Shown piece after piece: positions 50,573 to 60,900 of a stretch of DNA of 64,000 nt. The notes below the pieces were generated by a model, which searched no databases, had not been told where the DNA came from, and saw nothing but the letters and a program-made list of their open reading frames with translations. Made by a program: the position numbers and the translations under genes. The DNA is from an uncultured Phycisphaerales bacterium (GTDB lineage Bacteria; Planctomycetota; Phycisphaerae; Tepidisphaerales; Tepidisphaeraceae), in NCBI GenBank assembly GCA_903871935.1, contig CAIQIQ010000111.1, positions 33,583-97,582 on the forward strand. Reading direction: 5' to 3'. Each line of letters opens with the position of its first letter. Positions within the stretch are counted from its first letter, which is position 1.

Positions 50573-52642
50573 ATGCAGTCGCGCCAGCATCTCGGACACA
50601 GCGCCCCGCTCGGTGCCACGCTCCGCGCCGGCGGCGCCAACTTCAGCGTCTTCTCCCGCAGCGCTGCCGCCATCGAACTGCTCCTCTTCGATCGCGAAGA
50701 TGACCCCCGCCCCTCCCGCATCGTTCCACTCGACCCCCACGCCAATCACACGTATCACTACTGGCACTGCTTCCTCCCTGACCTTCAGCCCGGCCAGATC
50801 TACGCCTACCGTGCCCAGGGCCCCTTCAACCCCGCCGCCGGCCATCGCTTCGACCCTCAAAAAGTGCTCCTCGATCCCTACGGGCGCTGCGTCGCCGTCC
50901 CCAAGGGTTACGACCGCCAGGCCGCCCGCCGTCCCGGCGACAACGCCGCCACCGCTATGAAGAGCGTCCTCCTCGATCCCCTCGCCTACGACTGGCAGGG
51001 CGACGAACCCCTCCGCACCTCCTCCGTCCGCACCATCATCTACGAGATGCACGTCCGCGGCTTCACCGCCAACCCCAACTCCGGCCTCGCCGAACCCCAC
51101 CGCGGCACCTACCGCGGCCTCATCGACAAGATCCCCTATCTCAAGCAACTCGGCATCACCGCCGTCGAGCTCCTGCCGATCTTCCAGTTCGACGCCCACG
51201 ATTGCCCCGCCGGCGTCGTCAACTACTGGGGCTACCAGCCCGTCTCCTTCTTCTCTCCCCACCGCGCTTACAGCTCCGACCCAAGCCCCCTCGGGCCGGT
51301 GAACGAGTTCCGCGAAATGGTCAAGGCCCTCCACGCCGCCGGGCTAGAGGTCATCCTCGATGTCGTCTTCAACCATACCTCCGAAGGCGACCACACCGGC
51401 CCCACCCTCAGCTTTCGCGGCCTCGACAACGCCGCCTACTACATCCTCCAGCCCGACCGCGCCCGCTACGCCGACTTCAGCGGTTGCGGCAACACCCTCA
51501 ACGCCAACCACCCCATCGTCCGCCGCATGATCCTCGACAGCATCCGATACTGGGTTCAGCACATGCACGTGGACGGCTTCCGCTTCGATCTCGCGTCGGT
51601 CCTCGCCCGTGACTCCGCCGGCCAGCCCTTGGCCAATCCCCCCGTCCTCTGGGACCTCGAGTCCGATCCCGTCCTCGCCGGCACCAAGCTCATTGCCGAG
51701 GCCTGGGATGCCGCTGGCCTTTACCAGGTCGGCACCTTCGTCGGCGATAGCTGGAAAGAGTGGAACGGCCGCTTCCGCGACGATGCCCGCAGCTTCTTCC
51801 GCGGCGATTCCGGCGCCCTCCGCCGTTTCGCCGACCGCCTCGTCGGCAGCCCCGAGATCTATGCCCACAAGCAGCGCGAGCCCGAGCAGAGCGTCAACTT
51901 CATCACTTGCCACGACGGCTACACCCTGAACGACCTCGTCTCGTACGAGCGCAAGCACAACGAGGCCAACAACGACAACAACCGCGACGGCTGCAATGAC
52001 AACCTCAGTTGCAACTGGGGCGTAGAGGGCCCGACGGATGACCCGGCCATCGAGTCCCTTCGCAACCGTCTCGTCAAAAACTTCCTCGCCGTCACCATGA
52101 TCTCAGTGGGCGTCCCCATGATCCTGATGGGCGATGAGGTGCGCCGTACCCAAAACGGCAACAACAACAACTACTGCCATAACGATGCCAGCAACTGGTT
52201 CGACTGGTCCTTGTTGAAAAAGCACCCTGACGTGCATCGCTTTGTCTCGCTGCTCTGCGCCCGCCGCACCCTCCGAAGCGTCAGGCATGAAGAGCAGCGC
52301 CTGAGCCTCGACCAGCTCATCGGGCGCGCCCGCCACGTCTGGCACGGCGTCAAGCTCTTTGAGCCCGACTGGGGCGACACCTCCCACTGCATCGCCTTCA
52401 CCGCCGGCCCCGGTCCCGAGGGCCTGGCCATGCACATCATGCTCAACGCCCACGACCAGGCGCACGATTTCGCCCTCCCCCCCGCCGCCGAGTACCCCAC
52501 CTGGCGCCGCTGGATCGACACCGCTCTCCCCTCCCCCGACGACATCTGCGATTGGGCCCATGCGCCCAACTGGCTGCAGCAAACCTACCGCGTACAGGCC
52601 CACTCCCTCGCCATTCTCTTCGCCGGCTCCCGGCCCAGCTAA
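50573..52642 (+). CDS. glgX: Glycogen debranching enzyme GlgX
   Basis: 689 residues. N-terminal CBM48 (GATLRAGGANFSVFSRSAAAIELLLFD), GH13 barrel with nucleophile Asp339 (GFRFDLAS), acid Glu376 (AEAWDA) and FITCHDGYTLNDLVSYERKHN; ENNxxNRDG-type loop NNDNNRDGCNDN. It removes branches from phosphorylase-limit glycogen. Start chosen at 50573 with AGGAA 8 nt upstream. Codon use is strongly C-rich (CTC, GCC, CGC), unlike most neighbours, which suggests a different expression level or origin. Confidence 0.95.
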   Translation: MQSRQHLGHSAPLGATLRAGGANFSVFSRSAAAIELLLFDREDDPRPSRIVPLDPHANHTYHYWHCFLPDLQPGQIYAYRAQGPFNPAAGHRFDPQKVLLDPYGRCVAVPKGYDRQAARRPGDNAATAMKSVLLDPLAYDWQGDEPLRTSSVRTIIYEMHVRGFTANPNSGLAEPHRGTYRGLIDKIPYLKQLGITAVELLPIFQFDAHDCPAGVVNYWGYQPVSFFSPHRAYSSDPSPLGPVNEFREMVKALHAAGLEVILDVVFNHTSEGDHTGPTLSFRGLDNAAYYILQPDRARYADFSGCGNTLNANHPIVRRMILDSIRYWVQHMHVDGFRFDLASVLARDSAGQPLANPPVLWDLESDPVLAGTKLIAEAWDAAGLYQVGTFVGDSWKEWNGRFRDDARSFFRGDSGALRRFADRLVGSPEIYAHKQREPEQSVNFITCHDGYTLNDLVSYERKHNEANNDNNRDGCNDNLSCNWGVEGPTDDPAIESLRNRLVKNFLAVTMISVGVPMILMGDEVRRTQNGNNNNYCHNDASNWFDWSLLKKHPDVHRFVSLLCARRTLRSVRHEEQRLSLDQLIGRARHVWHGVKLFEPDWGDTSHCIAFTAGPGPEGLAMHIMLNAHDQAHDFALPPAAEYPTWRRWIDTALPSPDDICDWAHAPNWLQQTYRVQAHSLAILFAGSRPS

Positions 52643-52714
52643 GCCGCTCAATCCCGAATCCTGCATTTATTGGAGATAACAAGGAGGGCTTCTGGCGGGG
52701 CAAGCCCGCTGTGC

Positions 52715-53326
52715 TTACTGCAGACCCAGGAATTCGAGCATATGGCGCTCGTAGGCTTTCTGTGCTTCGGGCTCGTTCATGGGGAGGCGCAGCTCGTTGA
52801 TCACTTTGGTGCCCATGCCCACCCATTCTTTCCAGCAGGGGGCGCAGATTTTGGCGAAGATGAGCTGGCCCTGGGCGTTGCGGAAGGGGGGCTTGGGGAG
52901 CTTGGGATTGACCTTGCCGCAGCGGGTGCAGAGCACCTCGGCTTCGCCAATCGGCTGCGCCGGAGGCGGCGCGGGTGCCGCCGGTCCCTCGGGCACGGGG
53001 GCGCCCTGGTCCTGCAGCATGCGGATCATCTCATTCTTCGCCAGCATCTCGCCGCGGGCGGCGGCTACCTTGACGCCGTCGGTGAGGGACTTGATGGCAT
53101 CGGCTTTCCGTCCGGCCGCCAGTTGGGCCTGGGCGAGCAGGTGATAGACGGGGCCACGGTTGGGGTTGATCTCAATCACGCGACGCAGGGATGCGATGGC
53201 CTGATCGTGCATGCCGGCATCCAAGTACGCGCGGCCAAGGGAGAAATGACCCAACTCGTTATCAGGGTCGGCTTGTGCCATCTTCTGAAAACGCTCAACG
53301 CGTGCCTGGATATCGGCTGATGCCAT
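52715..53326 (-). CDS. TPR protein fused to a YggX-like (Fe(2+)-trafficking) domain
   Basis: 203 residues. The first 100 hold two to three TPR units (NELGHFSLGRAYLDAGMHDQ, GPVYHLLAQAQLAAGRKADA). After a Pro/Ala linker, residues 130-203 have the YggX-type pattern KLPKPPF...GQLIFAKICAPCWKEWVGMGTKVINELRL...AYERHMLEFLG. Two CxxC pairs (C133/C136, C161/C164) are added that could bind Zn or Fe. YggX protects Fe-S enzymes against oxidation. folE is the next gene on the same strand (22 bp). Confidence 0.8.
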   Translation of the reverse strand: MASADIQARVERFQKMAQADPDNELGHFSLGRAYLDAGMHDQAIASLRRVIEINPNRGPVYHLLAQAQLAAGRKADAIKSLTDGVKVAAARGEMLAKNEMIRMLQDQGAPVPEGPAAPAPPPAQPIGEAEVLCTRCGKVNPKLPKPPFRNAQGQLIFAKICAPCWKEWVGMGTKVINELRLPMNEPEAQKAYERHMLEFLGLQ

Positions 53327-53348
53327 GGAATTCCTTTCCGGTGATTTT

Positions 53349-53987
53349 CTACAGGGTCATGGTCCGCTCGACCTGACCATACATCAGCGACAGGATCTCA
53401 ACCCGGCTCGAGGGGTTTTCGCGGAAGATGCCGCGCAGTGCGCTGGTCACCATGATGCTGCCGGGTTTCATTGCGCCGCGGATGGTCATGCAGGTGTGGG
53501 TGGCCTCAATCACGCAGGCAGCGCCGATGGGGTTTAGCTCATCCATCAAGGCGTCGGCGATCTGAGTGGTCAGGCGCTCCTGCACTTGGGGCCTACGGGC
53601 AAAGCCATCCACCAGGCGGGCCAGTTTGGAGAGCCCGACCACTTTGCCATCGGGCAGATACGCCACATGAGCTTTGCCGGTGAAGGGGAGCAGATGGTGT
53701 TCGCAGAGGGAATGGAACTCGATATTCCTGAGCAGCACGACTTCATCATAACGCTCATTGAATACGGTTCTGAGATGGCGCCTGGGATCATCCTTCAGGC
53801 CCGAGAGCAGCTCCGCGTAGGACCGCGCCACCCGGCTGGGGGTTTTAAGCAGGCCCTCGCGATCGGGGTCTTCGCCGACGGCCAGTAGAATCTCGCGCAC
53901 GGCGTTCTCAATCCGAACCAGATCCACCTTGCCGGCGGCCGGCTTGGATTTCTCCTCTTGCCCATCGGTGCCCTGCACACGCTTCAT
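53349..53987 (-). CDS. folE: GTP cyclohydrolase I
   Basis: 212 residues. Zinc ligands C95 and H98 (CEHHLLPF) and C166 ([11 protein letters not shown]), plus [23 protein letters not shown]. It turns GTP into 7,8-dihydroneopterin triphosphate for folate or 7-deazaguanine. AAGGAG 7 nt before ATG 53987. It starts the minus-strand pair folE-TPR/YggX. Confidence 0.97.
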   Translation of the reverse strand: MKRVQGTDGQEEKSKPAAGKVDLVRIENAVREILLAVGEDPDREGLLKTPSRVARSYAELLSGLKDDPRRHLRTVFNERYDEVVLLRNIEFHSLCEHHLLPFTGKAHVAYLPDGKVVGLSKLARLVDGFARRPQVQERLTTQIADALMDELNPIGAACVIEATHTCMTIRGAMKPGSIMVTSALRGIFRENPSSRVEILSLMYGQVERTMTL

Positions 53988-54090
53988 CGTATACTCCTTA
54001 TGCCGCCTGAGGATGCCTCGCGACGGCGAGTCTGGCATTATAGGATGGCGGTTGCATGTATGCACGATAGCCGATGCGCGGAGGGAGCGG

Positions 54091-55389
54091 ATGAGGATGC
54101 GGATTACTGGAACGATCATCATCATGGTCGTGTGCGTGGCTGTGCGAGCGGCCGATGTGCCCTCGGGCAGTTTCGGCGAGGGCGTTGGGGGCATCTCGAT
54201 CGCGCTGCTAGCCAAAGGTGATGTCGCGGGTCAGCCTGTGATCGTTGTGCGCAATGAGAATCCCACAGCGCTGAAAGTCCAGGGGGCGTTCGCATGGCTG
54301 CTGCTGGCGGAATCACGAGATGTCGCGTTCTACTCTGACAAGATGCCTCTGGATGTGGGCGGGCAGGAGATTGCGCCGGCGAGTGAGTTGCGCTATGCCA
54401 TCCCGGTGGCGCAGCTTCAGGCTCGCGCATACCAGAAGGGGATCAAGGTGATCGACGGCTATCCACAGGCGACGGCGGAGCAGGGGATTGGTGCGGGCGC
54501 GGCCGGCCGGGCGGTGACGAACCTTCTTGCAGCGCCTCTGAAGGCTCAGGCGGTTGCCTTCGTTCCTGCGGGCGGGTTGCGCATCACGGTGCGCTCCAAG
54601 GCGGCCACGCTGAGCATTGCGCGCATCGCATCGACGCAGAGCGATGACGTCGCAGCGCTGGTGGAGCGATTTCGCCACGATGCATTTGCAGCGCGCGATG
54701 CGGCGGATGTGGCGGCGGCCAAGGGCGCTGGCGTGATTCCCGCGCTGGTTCAGGGATTGAATGACCCGACCATGCCCGACTTTGGACAAATGTGGATTGC
54801 CACAGCGCTGACGCGCATCGGTGGCGATCAGGCGGCGAAGGCAGTTATCCCGCTTGTCGATGACCCGCGCGAGGGTGTTCGCGATGTTATCGCGTTTCAC
54901 GGTCCGACGATGAAGCAGCAGGGCGTCGACGATGCCATCATGGCGCGGGCAAAGTCTGATAGGGATCCGGTTTTCACTGCCTGGGCTGCCCGCGGGTTCG
55001 CCGAGCACGGCCGGCCGATTCCGCAGGGCCTGGTGCTGGCGGCACTTGCCAGCAGCGAACCGCGGGCGCGGGCGGAGGTGGCGGAAGTCCTTGCTATATC
55101 AGCAGATCCGGTGGACGCCGGCCGCCTGGCGAAGTTGTTTTCGGACGATAATGAGCTCGTTCGCGTCGCGGCGGCTGATGCGGTGGCCCGCCATCCGAAG
55201 CAGGCTCAGCCGATCATCGCTGCCATGGTTAGTGCTCTGGACCATCCGGGCGAGTCGGCTCGAGTTCGTATCGTGGCTGCCCTGGCAAAGGTGGCCGGGC
55301 GCGACTGGCAGTACGTGGCGGATGGACCGACTGAGCCGAACAACACCTTGTTGCAGCAGATCCGGATATGGGGTGGATCAAGAAAGTAG
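54091..55389 (+). CDS. Secreted HEAT-repeat-like protein
   Basis: 432 residues. Signal peptide [22 protein letters not shown] beta-rich N-terminal domain ([20 protein letters not shown]) is followed by HEAT-like helix pairs: [65 protein letters not shown]. Such proteins are protein-interaction scaffolds; role unknown. GGAGGGAG precedes the two ATGs at 54091 and 54097. Divergent from folE. Confidence 0.75.
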   Translation: MRMRITGTIIIMVVCVAVRAADVPSGSFGEGVGGISIALLAKGDVAGQPVIVVRNENPTALKVQGAFAWLLLAESRDVAFYSDKMPLDVGGQEIAPASELRYAIPVAQLQARAYQKGIKVIDGYPQATAEQGIGAGAAGRAVTNLLAAPLKAQAVAFVPAGGLRITVRSKAATLSIARIASTQSDDVAALVERFRHDAFAARDAADVAAAKGAGVIPALVQGLNDPTMPDFGQMWIATALTRIGGDQAAKAVIPLVDDPREGVRDVIAFHGPTMKQQGVDDAIMARAKSDRDPVFTAWAARGFAEHGRPIPQGLVLAALASSEPRARAEVAEVLAISADPVDAGRLAKLFSDDNELVRVAAADAVARHPKQAQPIIAAMVSALDHPGESARVRIVAALAKVAGRDWQYVADGPTEPNNTLLQQIRIWGGSRK

Positions 55390-55520
55390 GCGGAAATAGA
55401 GGACCTCTATATCCCGTTGGTGGCTACAATAGAATAGTGGGTGGGGAATCGATGGCGGGGAACATTGGCGGCCGGGCCTGCTGAGCTTGCTGCGGCATTG
55501 CTGAAGAAAGGAGAGGGCAA

Positions 55521-56318
55521 ATGGCTGGTGGATCCATAACTCCGGGCATTCATTCAATATTTGCTGCGATCAAAGTGACACCGCTGGCGCTGAAACATCC
55601 CGAGGGTGACTTGGCGTCATTGCCGCCGCCTTTTGTAACGATCAGTCGCGAAGGTGGCGCTGGCGGGCATACCATCGGCAATCTGCTGGTTGAACGTCTC
55701 AATGAGCTGGACCCGGGCGAATGTCCATGGTCGCTCTGGGATAAGAACCTGGTCGAGAAGGTTGCCAATGACCATCACATATCGAGGGAACTGATCGAGG
55801 CGTTGGAAAGTCATCACAAGTTATGGATGCAGGAGTTTCTCTCTGCACTATCGATCCAGGCCGATCCGGTCGAAGCGCAAGTGTATCGAGGCGTGGCGGC
55901 GACGATTCGCGCTCTGGCTCTGCATGGCCGGGTCGTTGTAGTCGGCCGCGGTGGGGCCTTCATCACCCGGAACATGCCTGGTGGCGTGCATCTGCGTCTG
56001 ATCGCCCCCAGAGCCTTCCGCATCGCTTCGGTGGCACAGCAACTGAACATGACCCGGCAGGCGGCCGCGGAGCACGTGCGCAGGCTCGATCATGAACGCG
56101 ACATGTTCTACAAACGGTACTGGGCGAAAGATTCCTGCACGCCCGATGTGTACACAGTGACCATCAACACGGCGGCCGTGGATGAGAATCGCGCGGTGGA
56201 GAGCATCCTGCCGCTGATCCTGGCCAGCGCCCATGTTACGGTACATCACACGGGCGAGATGCCTATCGCCGGCATGCGATTGAACGCACAGGAAATTGAG
56301 CCAGCGCGCACCCCATGA
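55521..56318 (+). CDS. Cytidylate-kinase-like family protein (PF13189)
   Basis: 265 residues. VTISREGGAGGHTIGNLLVERL is the degenerate P-loop of cytidylate-kinase-like proteins; VVVVGRGGAFITRNMPGGVHLRLIAP, RQAAAEHVRRLDHERDMFYKRYW and VYTVTINT match the rest of the fold. It is a nucleotide-binding protein of unknown substrate, not the canonical CMP kinase. AGGAGA 8 nt upstream of the ATG. tRNA-Leu follows. Confidence 0.85.
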   Translation: MAGGSITPGIHSIFAAIKVTPLALKHPEGDLASLPPPFVTISREGGAGGHTIGNLLVERLNELDPGECPWSLWDKNLVEKVANDHHISRELIEALESHHKLWMQEFLSALSIQADPVEAQVYRGVAATIRALALHGRVVVVGRGGAFITRNMPGGVHLRLIAPRAFRIASVAQQLNMTRQAAAEHVRRLDHERDMFYKRYWAKDSCTPDVYTVTINTAAVDENRAVESILPLILASAHVTVHHTGEMPIAGMRLNAQEIEPARTP

Positions 56319-56359
56319 CGAAGTGTTGCCCTCTCGCTAGAATCTCGTCCGTCACGACA

Positions 56360-56442
56360 GCCCTCGTGGCGGAACGGCAGACGCTACGGACTTAAAATCC
56401 GTTGATCGAAAGGTCGTGCGGGTTCGACTCCCGCCGGGGGCA
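56360..56442 (+). tRNA. tRNA-Leu (UAA)
   Basis: 83 nt. Acceptor GCCCTCG/CGGGGGC with discriminator A, D-arm with GGCGGAACGGCAGACGC, anticodon stem ACGGA/TCCGT around CTTAAAA (anticodon TAA), a long class II variable arm (TGATCGAAAGGTCG) and the T-arm GCGGGTTCGACTCCCGC. CCA is not encoded. The next 289 bp up to 56731 hold no gene or motif that I recognise. Confidence 0.97.
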
Positions 56443-56731
56443 ATACGATAGTTAGTGCTTGCAACTCCTGTTGGTGAATCGAAGTTTCTTCCTTCCCGTT
56501 CTCGCCGAGCACCGACCTCAACAATTGATCTTGAACGTGACGTCGCTTACGCGCTTGCCCGTGATTTTGCAGATTGTGGAGATCATGGGTGCTTGCTAGT
56601 CTTTGTTCTTTCGTTGCTGCTGAGTGCGATGTGCAGCGGGCACAGGTTTTGCAGGCAAGGGAACTCAGCAGAGGTAATAACGAGGTCATGTTAGTTGAGG
56701 GACGATAGACAATTCACTGGGGAGCGAGCTC

Positions 56732-57286
56732 GTGAACACGACATGCGAGACGACGGTCATAACTCCTAACGTGTTCAGCGAGGCGCGTGCGGGTCTTTGG
56801 TTCGTTCTGCACACCAGGCCGCAGCAGGAGAAGATCCTGGCTGACACGCTCAATGCAATGGAGGTGGGATGCTATCTGCCCCTGCTGAGGCAGGTGCGCT
56901 ACCATGGCAAGCGGCGAGTAACGGTTGAGATGCCGCTGTTTCCCGGATACTTGTTTTTGCGGGGAAGCCTGGAAGAAGCGTACGAGGCCGATCGCACCAG
57001 GCGTGTGGTGCAGGTGATTCGTGTGGTCGACCAGGCGCAGATTCACTGGGAGCTTGAGAACCTGTTCATGGCAGTGAGCCGGAATGCGCCGCTCCATCCG
57101 TATGCGTACCTGAAGTTGGGAACGCTGGTGGAGGTGCGATCCGGCCCGTTCAAGGGGATCCAGGGGATTGTTGCGGGGATGGCCGGCAAGTGCCGGCTGG
57201 CGATGCAAGTTCGTACGCTGAATCAAGCGGTGAGCCTTGAGATCGACGGTTCGCTGCTGGATGTGGTCGGTTCGTCGGGTGACTGA
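56732..57286 (+). CDS. NusG-family specialised antiterminator (UpxY/RfaH/LoaP-like)
   Basis: 184 residues. NGN domain (GLWFVLHTRPQQEKILADTLNAMEVGCYLPLLRQ, PLFPGYLFLRGSLEEAYEADR) and a KOW domain (LKLGTLVEVRSGPFKGIQGIVAGMAGKCRLAMQV). Housekeeping NusG would be beside secE and rpl genes; here the neighbours are surface-polysaccharide genes, the setting of RfaH, UpxY and LoaP, which let polymerase pass terminators in long exopolysaccharide operons. A terminator stands 60 bp after its stop. GTG start with GGGGAG 8 nt upstream. Confidence 0.92.
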   Translation: MNTTCETTVITPNVFSEARAGLWFVLHTRPQQEKILADTLNAMEVGCYLPLLRQVRYHGKRRVTVEMPLFPGYLFLRGSLEEAYEADRTRRVVQVIRVVDQAQIHWELENLFMAVSRNAPLHPYAYLKLGTLVEVRSGPFKGIQGIVAGMAGKCRLAMQVRTLNQAVSLEIDGSLLDVVGSSGD

Positions 57287-57345
57287 ACAGACGTCCGCAC
57301 TTGGGGAAGGCCCAAGGCGAGGGGTTCTGTAGCATATCTCAAGTA

Positions 57346-57373
57346 CCTGTTGCAGCTGGCAACAGGGGGTTTT
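57346..57373 (+). terminator. Intrinsic terminator behind the NusG paralogue
   Basis: CCTGTTGC (57346-57353) pairs with GCAACAGG (57359-57366), 5-nt loop, then GGGTTTTC. It sits between the NusG-like gene and the large surface protein gene and is a natural target for antitermination. Confidence 0.7.
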
Positions 57374-57745
57374 CGATTTGCGAGGGAAGGACCTGCAATC
57401 GATGGGGGCGGAGCCTTGCCCGGTAAAGGCTGAGTCCGCTTGCGTGCTCATTCCAATGATCGAAGGCCCGGCCGTGGTAGTTGCGGCTGAGCTCGGTTTA
57501 CTGATCTCCCTGGCGAAACAATTGTCCATTAGCTTCACATTGCGTTGGGCGTTGTCGGCGGCCATGAGCCTGGTGTCTGCGCTGGGTGTGCAGGCATTTG
57601 GCCAAGATGTCCGTCCGCAGACGACAGAATGGCCGAGTACGCTTGCGCATCGAGATCTCTTAAGTAAGGAGGTTAACACTGCCGTACATATTTACGGCAT
57701 TTCATCTGAGCCCAATGGTGAGCCCGGTTCGTATAGGTGGCAGCA

Positions 57746-57822
57746 GCGCTCTTTCTCTTGCGGCGAGTTGGTATCTGCGTGTCTGCGGGGACACGCGTGT
57801 GACTCGCTTGCTGAAAGAGCGC
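57746..57822 (+). promoter_or_regulatory. Structured 5' leader before the large surface protein
   Basis: A long bulged hairpin: GCGCTCTTTC (57746-57755) pairs perfectly with GAAAGAGCGC (57813-57822); inside it GCGAGT/ACTCGC and then GCGTGTC/GACACGC stems are nested. A smaller perfect hairpin, TGCCGTA/TACGGCA, is at 57680-57699. Both lie in the 637-bp gap 57287-57923, which stays open in one frame but has no protein-like composition. No known riboswitch class was recognised. Confidence 0.5.
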
Positions 57823-57923
57823 CTCGTCAACCTCTGTGCCGGGATATGGGATATGGGGCCGCGCTCCCGCTCGAGGTGTGTGCAAATCAAGTGTGCGGCT
57901 CCGTATGCGCGAAGGTACGGACT

Positions 57924-60900
57924 ATGGCTAAGAGCGGGCTTGCGGGCTGGGATTCCCAGACAAACATCGTATGGAACAATCAAGGATCAGCAAAACGGCT
58001 TCACAGGGCCACACGCCCGGTGGTGGAGTCGCTGGAGGCACGGCAGCTTCTGTCGGTGGCGACGGTCGTGGTTCAAGCAGAGGCCTTTGACACTGGCGGT
58101 GAGGGCACTGCATACCACGATACCACATCGGCGAACCAAGGCGGGGCGTATCGTACCACCGAGGGCGTGGACATTCAGGCCACGAGCGACAGCGGAGGCG
58201 GTTACAATGTTGGATGGACAGCCGCCGGCGAATGGATGCAGTACACGGTCAGCATCCCGGCGACCGGGACATACAACCTCAGTTTCCGGGTTGCATCGTC
58301 GGGCGCAGGCGGGACGTTTCACGTGAATGTGGACGGTGTGAACATGTCAGGGGCGATGACAGTGCCCAACACCGGCGGCTGGCAGGCGTGGAAGACTATT
58401 ACCTCCTCCACGATCAGCATGACGGCCGGAAAGCACGTAATGCGCGTGGCAATGGATACCACAGGCGGGTCATATGTGGGGAACATGAACTGGTTCAAGA
58501 TTGTTAATGTTTCCACGACGACCACCACCGTTCCTGCGGCGCCATCGGGGCTGGCGGCGTCAGCCAGCAGCGCCAGCGCGATCAGTCTGACCTGGACGGA
58601 TAACTCGACCGATGAATCGGGCTACTACGTCGAGCGTTCGACCGACGGGACGAGCTTCTCGCAGATTGCGAGCCTGGGCGCTGGAGCGAACAGCTACAGC
58701 AGTACGGGCCTGGCCGCCGCGACGAAGTACTACTATCGAGTGCGGGCATATAACTCGGCCGGCCCATCGGCGTACACCGCGGTCGCCAGTGCGACCACGC
58801 AGGCCGCCACGGTAACAGTTCCTGCAGCGCCATCGGGGCTGGCGGCGTCGTCCAGTACTACCAGCACGGTCGATCTGAGCTGGACGGACAACTCGAGCAA
58901 TGAGGCGGGCTACTATGTCGATCGCTCGACCGATGGGACGAACTTCACGCAGATCGCGAGCGTGGGCGCTGGAGTGACCAGCTACTGCAACACGGGCCTG
59001 GCCACCGCGACGAAGTATTACTATCGGGTATGTGCGTACAACTCGGCCGGAGAATCGGCGGACACGCCAGTTGCCAGTGCCACTACGCAGGCGGCGACGG
59101 TTGTTGTGCCCGCAGCGCCATCAGGGCTGGCGGCATCAGCCAGCAGTTCCAGCGCGATCGGTCTGAGCTGGACGGACAATGCGACCAATGAGACGGGTTA
59201 TTATGTCCAGCGTTCGATCGATGGGACGAACTTCTCGCAGATCGCGAGCCTGGGTGCTGGAGCGACCAGCTATAGCGACACGGGCCTGGCAGCCGCGACG
59301 AAGTACTACTATCGAGTGAGTGCCTACAACTCTGCTGGGGCATCGGCCTTCAGTGTGGTCGCCAGTGCCACGACGCAGGCGGCGACGGTTGTCGTGCCGG
59401 CAGCGCCATCAGGATTGGCGGCTGCAGCCAGCAGCTCGAGCACGATTGGTCTGACCTGGACGGACAACGCGACTAACGAGACGGGCTACTATGTCGAGCG
59501 TTCGACCGATGGGACGAACTTCTCGCAGATCGCCAGCCTGGGCGCTGGAGCGACCAGCTACAGCAGCACAGGGCTGACTGCTGCGACGAAGTATTACTAC
59601 CGCGTGGATGCCTACAACTCTGCCGGAGCATCGGCCTACACATCGGTGGCCAATGCAACGACCATGGCGGCGTCCGCCGCGACCGGCCAGATCACCTGGA
59701 CGACGTTTACGCCCAGTGTCGACACGAAGACGATCTATGTCAGCAGTTCGACCGGCAGCGATAGCAACAGCGGGCTCGATGCGGCACATCCGATCGCAAC
59801 CCTTGCCAAGGGTTACTCGCTGATGCGAAATGGTTACCCGGACTGGATGCTGCTTAAGGCCGGCGATACCTGGACCAATCAGAACTTCAATTCATGGAAG
59901 GTGTCTGGGCGATCCGCGGCGGAGCCGATGCTGCTTAGCAGCTATGGGACCGGCGCCCGGCCGACAATCTCAGAATCCGGCAACAATGGGCTGAATTTCT
60001 ACGGGGCCACCACCGGCCACATCGCGATATCCGGAATCCACCTTGTGGGCCAAGGGGCGGGCGTCGGCATCTTCATCTACTCGCCCGGAACCGACTACCT
60101 GATTGAGAACAGTGTGATTGAAGGCTTCAACGACAATATCGTGGCCGAGCCTGACACGTCGATCTCGAATGTTGGGCCCAGCAATGTGCGGATTCGCGGC
60201 TCGCAGATCCTGGACGCTTACAACGCCTCGGGGCAGAAGTCACAGGGACTATTCGCCTGTGCGGTCGACGGCATGGTCCTGGAGTACAACGTGCTGGACC
60301 ACAATGGCTGGAAGACCGGCGCGCAGACGCCCGACATCTACAGCCACAACGCCTATCTCGATGACATGACGCACCTGACGATTCGCAGCAATGTCTTCTC
60401 GAATGCTTCGAGCTTCGGGCTCCTGGTCCGCAGCGAGAACGCCCCCAGCGCAACGCAGCACGTGCTGATCGAGAACAACCTGTTTGTCGGCGATGGCAAC
60501 GGCATGAGCATCGGTGCACGCACGGGCGACGGCGCCTGGGTTACCTACGGTGCTGTGGACGTGACAGTCCGCAACAACGTCATGACGGAGATCGGCAGAG
60601 TCATCGGTGGCGCCGATCAGAGCTATGGCATCGATCTGGGAAGCATTAATGGCGGCTTGATCACGGGCAATGTGCTGTACAACAAGTCCGACGGCGGCAC
60701 GAGTTTCGGCATCCGTCTGGTCGCCGATACAGCCAGCCAGAACGTCACGATCAGCAACAATGTGATCTACAACTGGAACCAGGGTTGTATCGAGATGGGC
60801 ACTGGCCCGCTGACGAACATCGTGGTCACCGGGAACGTGCTGCGAGACAACTTGTATGGCTCGGCGCTGGAGGTGACCGACGGAGCGGTCAACCCACAGG

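Noticed and set aside
57378..57923. Upstream extension of the large surface protein
   Set aside because: It lacks a signal-like start, crosses hairpins, and the LEARQLLS motif expected near the N-terminus would be displaced by 180 residues.
58530..59681. Regular repeats resembling a CRISPR array
   Set aside because: Units are 288 bp, in frame and encode FnIII domains.
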